Shown here piece by piece: positions 62,781 to 64,000 of a DNA stretch of 64,000 bases; within the stretch, counting starts at the first letter, position 1; every line of letters begins with the position of its first letter. The notes beneath the pieces are model-generated. The model saw nothing but the letters and a program-made list of their open reading frames with translations. It did no database searches and was not told where the DNA came from. Source of the stretch: Pandoraea communis (GTDB lineage: Bacteria; Pseudomonadota; Gammaproteobacteria; Burkholderiales; Burkholderiaceae); contig NZ_CABPSJ010000009.1 of NCBI RefSeq assembly GCF_902459745.1, forward strand, positions 62,001 through 126,000, given 5' to 3'. Made by a program: the position numbers and the translations under genes.

Positions 62781-62825
62781 TTCCTGAGGGCGGGGCGCAG
62801 TAACGACGGGCATCTGCGCGCATCA

Positions 62826-64000
62826 TCAACCTGCGGTAAAGACCTTTCCGATCCGGTCCATGGCCTCGTGCAACTGCTCGAGCGACGTGGCATACGACAA
62901 ACGGATGTATCGGTGTGGTTCGGCGAAACCGAAGTCCAGTCCTGGCACGAGCACGACGTCTGCCTGCTGAAGCAGCGACTGCGTGAGGCGATCGCTGTCG
63001 GCGGCGTGCGGATGCGATACGCCGGTGCAGTCTGCGTAGACGTAAAACGCACCGTCAGGCATTACGGGCACCTTGAAGCCAAGGCGTTCGAGCGCCGGCA
63101 CGATGTAATCGCGGCGTTTGCGGAACGCTTCCTTGCGGGATTCGTAAATCGCCAGGGTTTCCGGAAGGAAGCAGGCCGTCGCGGCATGTTGCGCCACGGC
63201 AGACGGGCAGATGAACAGATTCTGCGCGAGCTTTTCGAACGTCGGCACCATCGACGGCGGCACGACCAGCCAGCCGAGGCGCCATCCCGTCATGTTGAAG
63301 TACTTCGAGAAGCTGCTCACGACCAGGACATCGTCGCCGAAGGACAGCGCGGTGGTCGGCTTGCCATCGTAGGTGAGGCCCTGATAGATCTCGTCGACCA
63401 GCGTGAAGCCGCCGCGCGCGCGTACCGTCTTCACGATGCGGGACAACGCTTCCGTCTCGATGGATGTGCCTGTCGGGTTCGACGGTGAGGCAAGCAGCAC
63501 CCCCTTCGTTGCCGGCCCCCAATGCGATTCAATGTGCTCGGCCGTGAGCTGGAAGCGGTCTTCCGGGCCCGAGGGGATCAAGACCGGTTTGCCGTCGAAC
63601 GTCGACACGAAATGGCGATTGCACGGATAGCAGGGGTCCGGCATCAGGACTTCATCGTCCACACCAACGAGCGCTGCGCAGGCCAGCACCAGAGCAGCCG
63701 AGGCACCGGCTGTCACGACAATGCGCGACGGATCGACGTCAACACCGTAGTAACTACGGTAATACGCGGCGATGGCTTCGCGCAGGGCGGGAATGCCCAT
63801 GGCGCCCGTGTACTGTGTCCGTCCATCGCGCATGGCCTTCGCCGCCGCCTCGATCACTGCGTCGGGTGCCGTGAAATCCGGTTCGCCGATGCCCATGTGA
63901 ATCACACGATGTCCCGCCTTTTCCCGCAGTGCGGCTTGCTTGGCTAGCTCCATCACGTGGAACGGGGCGATGTTGTCGACACGTTGCGCGAGTTTGAACG
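62826..64000 (-). CDS. Class I/II pyridoxal-phosphate aminotransferase (5' end outside the window)
   Basis: This PLP enzyme transfers amino groups between amino acids and 2-oxo acids. About 390 residues are visible. The catalytic Lys is in SFSKYFNMTGWRLGW, the PLP-binding Asp-x-x-Tyr in LVDEIYQGLTYD, and the family Asn in SPSNPTGTS. The C-terminal end is complete. The reading frame stays open through position 64000, and the visible FKLAQRVDNIAPFHVMELA stretch suits the N-terminus, so the true start lies just past the edge. Similar to aspartate-type aminotransferases; substrate not assignable. Confidence 0.9.
   Translation of the reverse strand, partial: FKLAQRVDNIAPFHVMELAKQAALREKAGHRVIHMGIGEPDFTAPDAVIEAAAKAMRDGRTQYTGAMGIPALREAIAAYYRSYYGVDVDPSRIVVTAGASAALVLACAALVGVDDEVLMPDPCYPCNRHFVSTFDGKPVLIPSGPEDRFQLTAEHIESHWGPATKGVLLASPSNPTGTSIETEALSRIVKTVRARGGFTLVDEIYQGLTYDGKPTTALSFGDDVLVVSSFSKYFNMTGWRLGWLVVPPSMVPTFEKLAQNLFICPSAVAQHAATACFLPETLAIYESRKEAFRKRRDYIVPALERLGFKVPVMPDGAFYVYADCTGVSHPHAADSDRLTQSLLQQADVVLVPGLDFGFAEPHRYIRLSYATSLEQLHEAMDRIGKVFTAG

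Noticed and set aside
1-64000. tRNA, rRNA, CRISPR arrays, transposases or integrases
   Set aside because: None seen on either strand; tandem repeats are limited to the 9-bp units noted.

Overview
The window is about 64 kb of GC-rich, tightly packed chromosomal DNA from a Gram-negative betaproteobacterium. Burkholderiaceae is most likely and a Pandoraea- or Burkholderia-like genome is plausible. The clues are the Porin_4-type porin, UbiD, the MetNIQ and GabD neighbourhoods, PXPV-repeat and CsbD small proteins, and the GC-rich codon use. Species cannot be fixed from the sequence alone. No tRNA, rRNA, CRISPR array, insertion sequence or prophage was seen.

Positions 1-30783 hold a nearly complete flagellar gene set. 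Its order resembles the lateral (laf) or Flag-2 type of secondary system, not the primary Burkholderiales flagellar loci. The plus-strand run is fliF-G-H-I-J, fliD-S-T-K, fliA (sigma-28), motA-motB, flgM-flgN, flgB to flgL, an unrecognised ORF where Flag-2 loci carry lafW, and fliC. It converges on a minus-strand export/switch operon, fliM-N-P-Q-R-flhB-flhA. fliE is divergent from fliM and lies about 30 kb from fliF. Filament, stator, sigma factor and anti-sigma factor all sit in one block. FliO, FliL, FlgA, FlhF/FlhG and chemotaxis genes are not in the window. The rotor looks altered: FliG has lost four charged torque-helix residues, MotA has lost the charge equivalent to E. coli Arg90, and FliM lacks the N-terminal CheY-binding peptide.

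Positions 30816-45752 are transport and signalling genes. They comprise a porin plus iron-type ABC transporter operon, an RstAB-like two-component system divergent from a MipA/OmpV gene with an RstA-box-like palindrome between them, a stand-alone thioester-reductase-like SDR, two LysR regulators, a PfkB sugar kinase, a TSUP permease, and a soluble chemoreceptor with a C-terminal extra domain.

Positions 45438-50160 group small envelope/stress proteins (PXPV, CsbD, two DUF1328) with a CHASE3 histidine kinase and two response regulators, suggesting a stress-signalling island. MetNIQ follows, then an EAL-GGDEF protein preceded by a Pho-box-like site, an amino acid permease with GabD, UbiD, a lytic transglycosylase with a long structured leader behind a strong promoter, and a partial aminotransferase running off the right edge.
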